NCBI GenBank assembly: GCA_050732635.1
Contig: JBOHRE010000071.1
Location: 1-16,951 of the forward strand
Reading direction: 5' to 3'
Source of the DNA: JBOHRE01 sp050732635
GTDB taxonomy: Bacteria; Gemmatimonadota; Gemmatimonadetes; Longimicrobiales; RSA9
DNA: 16,951 nucleotides
Below are positions 13,743 to 16,951 of this stretch, piece by piece. The notes under the pieces were generated by a model, which ran no database searches, was not told the origin of the DNA, and saw only the letters and a program-made list of their open reading frames with translations. How positions within the stretch are numbered: position 1 is the stretch's first letter; each line of letters starts with the position of its first letter. A program made the translations under genes and the position numbers.

Positions 13743-13765
13743 CAGGCATGCCTGTAACTGACAGG
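13743..13765 (+). promoter_or_regulatory. Overlapping inverted repeats in the leader of the NusG-like gene
   Basis: CAGGCATGCCTG (13743-13754) is a perfect 12-base palindrome. Its right half also begins a second inverted repeat, CCTGT (13751-13755) with ACAGG (13761-13765). The two stems share bases and cannot both form. They sit in the 161-base gap before the antiterminator gene. An operator or an RNA switch are both possible; evidence is limited to the symmetry. Confidence 0.35.
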
Positions 13766-13845
13766 CCACTGGTGTGCGCAGAATGCGGGCGCTGGCCACG
13801 CAGCAACGCTGGCGGCGCTGAACCGACCATGGCGGAGGAGGTGGG

Positions 13846-14406
13846 GTGCTGGCAAAGGCGGAGCGGTCGATCCCGGCGGCGCTGTATCGCGAGCCGCGCT
13901 GGTACGCGTGCTACACGCGGGCGCGGGCGGAGAAGAAGACGGCCGAGGTGCTGGCGCGGCGCGGGTTCGAGGCGTACCTGCCGTTGGTGGCGCGCGAGCG
14001 GCAGTGGCAGGACCGGCGCAAGGTCGTGGAGTTCCCCGCGTTCCCGAGCTACGTCTTCCTGCGGTTCCGGCTGACGGAGCTGCACGAGGTGATCCGGACC
14101 CCGGGCGTGAGCACGGTGGTGCGGGTTCGGGGTTACCCGACGCCGATCGCGGACGAGGAGGTGGAGAACATCCGGCGGTTCGTGCAGGCGCTGCCGGCCT
14201 CGGGGGTGGTCGCGGATTCGCGTCCGTTTCTTGCCGAAGGCCAGTGGGTCCGCGTGAGGGAGGGGCCACTGGAGGGCGTGAAAGGCGTGATCGCAGAGCG
14301 GCGGAGTCGCACGCGATTCCTGGTCGGCCTGTCGACGATCGGGCAGGGCCTCGAGGTCGATATGGATGGTCGCGTACTCGAGCCGATACGAGGTCCGTGG
14401 AATTGA
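13846..14406 (+). CDS. NusG/RfaH-type transcription antiterminator paralogue
   Basis: Specialised NusG paralogue that binds RNA polymerase and suppresses pausing and termination, probably within this EPS operon. The product is 186 residues. The NGN domain (about 17-115) contains RWYACYTRARAEKKTAEVLA, RGFEAYLPL, FPSYVFLRF and TPGVSTVVRVRG. The KOW domain (about 128-185) contains FLAEGQWVRVREGPLEGVKG, then FLVGLSTIGQGLEVDM. The pattern resembles UpxY/LoaP/RfaH proteins encoded inside polysaccharide clusters; the housekeeping nusG normally sits with secE and rplK. The GTG at 13846 follows GGAGGAGG at 13831-13838. It is followed after 35 bases by the sugar transferase gene, within the same probable transcript. 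Confidence 0.9.
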   Translation: MLAKAERSIPAALYREPRWYACYTRARAEKKTAEVLARRGFEAYLPLVARERQWQDRRKVVEFPAFPSYVFLRFRLTELHEVIRTPGVSTVVRVRGYPTPIADEEVENIRRFVQALPASGVVADSRPFLAEGQWVRVREGPLEGVKGVIAERRSRTRFLVGLSTIGQGLEVDMDGRVLEPIRGPWN

Positions 14407-14441
14407 GCGGCGAGATCCGGGGGCGTCAGCGGAGGAAGAGA

Positions 14442-15380
14442 ATGGAGGAAGGACTCTCGCTCGAGTCGTTGCCTCGGGCGGAGCGGGTACAGCCAGGGCG
14501 GGATGGGGAGGCGGCGCTGAAGCCTCGCGCCATCGATCCGGCGGTGCGGGGCAACGGGCACGCGGTGCACAGCCGCGGGAACGGGCATGCGGTACCGGCG
14601 CCGGTGAACGGCCGCCGCGAGCTGCGGCTGGTGACGGTCGAGCGGGCGCCGCAGTGGCCGCGGTTCTATCTGGGTGCGGCGGACGAGGCGACCGTCGAGG
14701 CAGCCGCACTGGCCGCAGCGGCGGAAGTGGACTGGGCGGGGCCGCTGCCCGAGCGAGCGAGTGGCTGGAGCTGGCGGGTACAGCAGCGGGTGAAGCGGGG
14801 GCTGGACGTGGTGCTCTCCGCCGCAGGGCTGGTCGTGCTCTCACCGCTGCTGCTGACCGTCGCCGCACTCGTGCGGTTGACCTCGCCCGGGCCCGCGCTG
14901 TACCAGTGGCGCGTCGTTGGCCGCAACGGGCGGCTGATGACCAGCTACAAGTTCCGCACGATGGTGGCGAATGCGAACCAGCTCAAGCCGCAGCTCCACG
15001 AACAGAACGAGATGCGCGGACCGGTCTTCAAGATGCGCAAGGATCCTCGCGTGACGGCCTTCGGCCGCTTCCTTCGCAGATCCAGCATCGACGAGCTGCC
15101 GCAGCTCTGGAGCGTGCTGAAGGGCGACATGAGCCTGGTTGGTCCGCGACCGCCGGAGCCGCACGAATTCGCAGCGTTCGCACCGGCACAGCGCCAGAAG
15201 CTGAGCGTAACACCCGGTCTGACCTGCCACTGGCAGGTGAACGGGCGCTCCCGGATCTGCGATTTCGACGAGTGGGTGCAGCTCGATCTGCAGTACATCC
15301 GCGAGTGGAACCTGTGGGTGGATTGCAAGATTCTGGCGCGCACGATCCCGGCAGTGATCCGCGGGATCGGCGCGTATTGA
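14442..15380 (+). CDS. Polyprenyl-phosphate sugar phosphotransferase (EPS initiating enzyme)
   Basis: Transfers a sugar-1-phosphate from a UDP-sugar to undecaprenyl phosphate on the inner membrane, the first step of repeat-unit assembly. The product is 312 residues. A variable polar N-terminus (1-110) includes two RGNGHAV copies (36-42, 45-51). A membrane helix or re-entrant anchor (121-146, DVVLSAAGLVVLSPLLL) follows. Then comes the bacterial sugar transferase domain with KFRTM (170-174), RRSSIDELPQLWSVLKGDMS (212-231; catalytic pair Asp217-Glu218), LVGPRPPEP and TPGLTCHWQVNGRS. It ends at GIGAY, common in this family. There is no large N-terminal set of membrane helices as in WbaP/WcaJ, so it is closer to the minimal form. 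The ATG at 14442 follows GGAGGA. Confidence 0.92.
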   Translation: MEEGLSLESLPRAERVQPGRDGEAALKPRAIDPAVRGNGHAVHSRGNGHAVPAPVNGRRELRLVTVERAPQWPRFYLGAADEATVEAAALAAAAEVDWAGPLPERASGWSWRVQQRVKRGLDVVLSAAGLVVLSPLLLTVAALVRLTSPGPALYQWRVVGRNGRLMTSYKFRTMVANANQLKPQLHEQNEMRGPVFKMRKDPRVTAFGRFLRRSSIDELPQLWSVLKGDMSLVGPRPPEPHEFAAFAPAQRQKLSVTPGLTCHWQVNGRSRICDFDEWVQLDLQYIREWNLWVDCKILARTIPAVIRGIGAY

Positions 15381-15517
15381 TGCCGGCGGGGCTACGCGCG
15401 TCGCCTAAATCGGGTTCGTGGTGACCAACGCAGTTTCCTTCACCTGACACTCCAGCCATAGCGGGATCGATTTCCGACAACGGTGACTGTGCCGCACGGC
15501 GCGTCGATGTCCTGGGC

Positions 15518-16312
15518 GTGCCGGTGGACAGGGTATGCATGGACGAGGCAGTCGAGCGCATCGCCGCGGTGATCCAGGAGCGGGCGGGGTGCGCGGAGCA
15601 GCGGCGCATGGCGCGGGTCTGCGTGGTGAACGCGAACAAGGCGTGGCAGGCGAGGCGCGACGCAGAGCTGCGGCGCGTGCTCGAGCGGGCCGAGCTGCTC
15701 GTGTCGGAGTACGCGACCGCGTGGGCGGCGCGGCGGTTGGGGCTGGACGGCGTTCGCAACATCGGCGGGATCCGGCTGCTCGTGCGGCTGTTGCGCGAGG
15801 CCGAGGCGCGAGGCTGGAGCGTGTACTTTCTGGGCGCGCGCCAGGCGGTGCTGGGCGCAATGCTGGGCCGGCTTGGCCACACGCACCCAGGGCTGCGCGT
15901 GGTCGGCGCGCGCGATGGGTATTGGGGCGGGCGCAGGGGCGGGGGCGCGGGATTCGAGGGCGCCGAGTGGGCGCGAGTCGTGGCAGAACTGGAGCGGGTG
16001 GCGCCGGACCTGCTCTTCGTCGGCATGGGCAGTCCACTGCAGGAGCGGGTCATCGGCAGGCTGCCGGCCGCGGCGGCCGGCGTTGCGATGGGCGTGGGCG
16101 GCAGCTTCGATGTACTGGCCGGTGTGCGGCGGGATGCGCCGGAGTGGGCGAGAGGCAACGGACTCGAGTGGCTGTACCGGTTGGCGCAGGACCCGCGGCG
16201 GCTGTGGCGCCGCTACCTGGTGACGAACACGTGGGTCGTGTGGTCCGTGGCGCGTGAGCGGCTGGTGCCGCGGCTGGCGGTGGAGCGGGCCCGTGGCTCG
16301 CCGAGGCCGTGA
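15518..16312 (+). CDS. WecG/TagA/CpsF family glycosyltransferase
   Basis: Glycosyltransferase (GT26) that probably adds the second sugar to the lipid-linked intermediate at the inner face of the membrane. At least 264 residues. Visible: VVNANKAWQARRDAELRRVL (37-56), GWSVYFLGARQAVLGAML (99-116), DLLFVGMGSPLQER (164-177), GVGGSFDVLAG (192-202) and the C-terminal appendage GLEWLYRLAQDPRRLWRRYL. The region usually reading LPDGIGVVWA is LVSEYATAWA (61-70), so the expected Asp is Glu64 and the Gly is Tyr65. GYW is followed by a GGRRGGGAG insert encoded by a G-rich tract. The GTG at 15518 is the only conventional start. However, the open frame continues upstream to 15425 and encodes RRVDVLGVPVDRV, which looks like the true first strand. 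Its stop overlaps the next gene (GTGA). Confidence 0.88.
   Translation: MPVDRVCMDEAVERIAAVIQERAGCAEQRRMARVCVVNANKAWQARRDAELRRVLERAELLVSEYATAWAARRLGLDGVRNIGGIRLLVRLLREAEARGWSVYFLGARQAVLGAMLGRLGHTHPGLRVVGARDGYWGGRRGGGAGFEGAEWARVVAELERVAPDLLFVGMGSPLQERVIGRLPAAAAGVAMGVGGSFDVLAGVRRDAPEWARGNGLEWLYRLAQDPRRLWRRYLVTNTWVVWSVARERLVPRLAVERARGSPRP
15924..15951 (+). repeat. G-rich element inside the glycosyltransferase gene
   Basis: GGGGCGGGCGCAGGGGCGG and the bases after it closely resemble the duplicated G-rich element before rpmB (5926-5959). Here it is in frame and encodes the Gly/Arg-rich GGRRGGGAG (about residues 137-145). It sits between GYW and the helix WARVVAELERV, where family members normally have a short acidic segment. 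Confidence 0.6.
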
Positions 16313-16951
16313 ACCGCTGGGCCGCGGCGGCGCTCGAGCTGGATGCATGGATGCGCGAGCGCGACTACGCCGGCATCGACCCCTTCGACCTGCTGGCCAG
16401 CCCGCTCACGCGGCGGGCCGCGTCGGCGAGTCGCTGGGCGGGCGTGGCGTTGACGCAGCTCGGCAAGCGGGCGTCGGTCGATGCGCGTGGCGCGCTGGGG
16501 ATCGCCCCGGCCCGCAACGCGAAGACGATCGGCCTGCTGCTGTCCGCGCAGGCGAGGCTCGCGGTGGCGCTGCCGAAGCAGGCGGCTGCGCTGGAGCGCC
16601 AGGCGCTCGAGCAGATCGACTGGCTGGACCGCGTAGCCGATCGCGGCGGCGAGGGTGTGGCGTGGGGCTACCCGTTTCCCTGGGCGAACCGGCACTTCCA
16701 CGCGCCTGCCGGCACACCATCAGCGGTCGCGACGGCGTTCATCGGGCATGGGCTGCTGGACGCGGCGCGGGCATTCGACAGCGACCGCGCCCGCTCGCTC
16801 GCGGCCGATGCGGCTCGCTTCATTGACGAAGGGCTGAACCGGCTGCACACCGGCGGCAGCGCGCTGTGCTTCAGCTACACGCCCATCGATGCGCGGTGCG
16901 TGCACAACGCGAACGTGCTGGCGGCATCGCTGTTGGCCCGCGTTGCGGGCC
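16309..16951 (+). CDS. VpsJ-like polysaccharide biosynthesis protein (partial, C-terminus beyond window)
   Basis: The first 214 codons are present and no stop is reached. The start GTG at 16309 overlaps the glycosyltransferase stop (GTGA), suggesting coupling. The segment WGYPFPWANRHFHAPAGTP (about 124-142), then FIGHGLLDAARAF, ARFIDEGLNRL, ALCFSYTPIDARCVHNANVL and ASLLARV match my memory of the VpsJ-type family. That family is predicted to fold as an alpha/alpha toroid, like six-hairpin glycosidases and cyclases. Its members occur in exopolysaccharide clusters, but the reaction is not established. A polysaccharide lyase or epimerase-like role is possible. Confidence 0.75.
   Translation, partial: MNRWAAAALELDAWMRERDYAGIDPFDLLASPLTRRAASASRWAGVALTQLGKRASVDARGALGIAPARNAKTIGLLLSAQARLAVALPKQAAALERQALEQIDWLDRVADRGGEGVAWGYPFPWANRHFHAPAGTPSAVATAFIGHGLLDAARAFDSDRARSLAADAARFIDEGLNRLHTGGSALCFSYTPIDARCVHNANVLAASLLARVAG

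Noticed and set aside
13685..13845. ops/JUMPstart element for RfaH
   Set aside because: No GGCGGTAGC core is present in the leader.

Overview
This window is GC-rich chromosomal DNA with every recognisable gene on the + strand. It joins the distal end of a bacterial ribosomal-protein/RNA-polymerase operon to the start of an exopolysaccharide (EPS) gene cluster. No species can be read directly. The high GC, the zinc-type ribosomal proteins, the many dispersed G-rich repeats and the large multi-SLBB exporter would fit Gemmatimonadota or a similar soil or sediment lineage. That is an inference with moderate-to-low confidence.

Region 1 (1-2102): adk and map overlap by four bases (TTGA). They are bracketed by two clusters of a roughly 47-bp repeat lying mainly in opposite orientations. 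The last 13 codons of map, including its stop, are written in repeat sequence. The usual infA gene is not found between map and rpmJ. In its place are repeats, G-rich hairpins and a candidate promoter.

Region 2 (2103-6235): rpmJ, rpsM, rpsK, rpsD, rpoA and rplQ follow in the classical order. Then come an uncharacterised single-pass membrane protein with a possible OB-like domain and rpmB. L36, S4 and L28 all keep their zinc-ligand cysteines.

Region 3 (6236-9478): three 34-bp hairpin repeats run into a near-consensus promoter for a NapA-like Na+/H+ antiporter. A GC hairpin and a 31-bp inverted repeat built of heptamers come next. Then comes a fused uroporphyrinogen-III C-methyltransferase/synthase, whose methyltransferase half has a GGGGCT-repeat tract in place of a conserved segment.

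Region 4 (9479-16951): the EPS cluster contains a UDP-sugar 6-dehydrogenase with a structured leader, a strong GC hairpin, and a six-SLBB outer-membrane export protein. These are followed by a NusG/RfaH-type antiterminator paralogue, a polyprenyl-phosphate sugar phosphotransferase, a WecG/TagA/CpsF glycosyltransferase, and the start of a VpsJ-like protein that runs off the window. Together these would make an acidic sugar nucleotide, start and extend a lipid-linked glycan, and export the polymer. The NusG paralogue probably keeps RNA polymerase moving through the cluster.

The least conventional content is non-coding. Several families of short repeats sit at gene borders, and two of them have entered coding sequence (hemD fusion, wecG-like), while a third has replaced the end of map.
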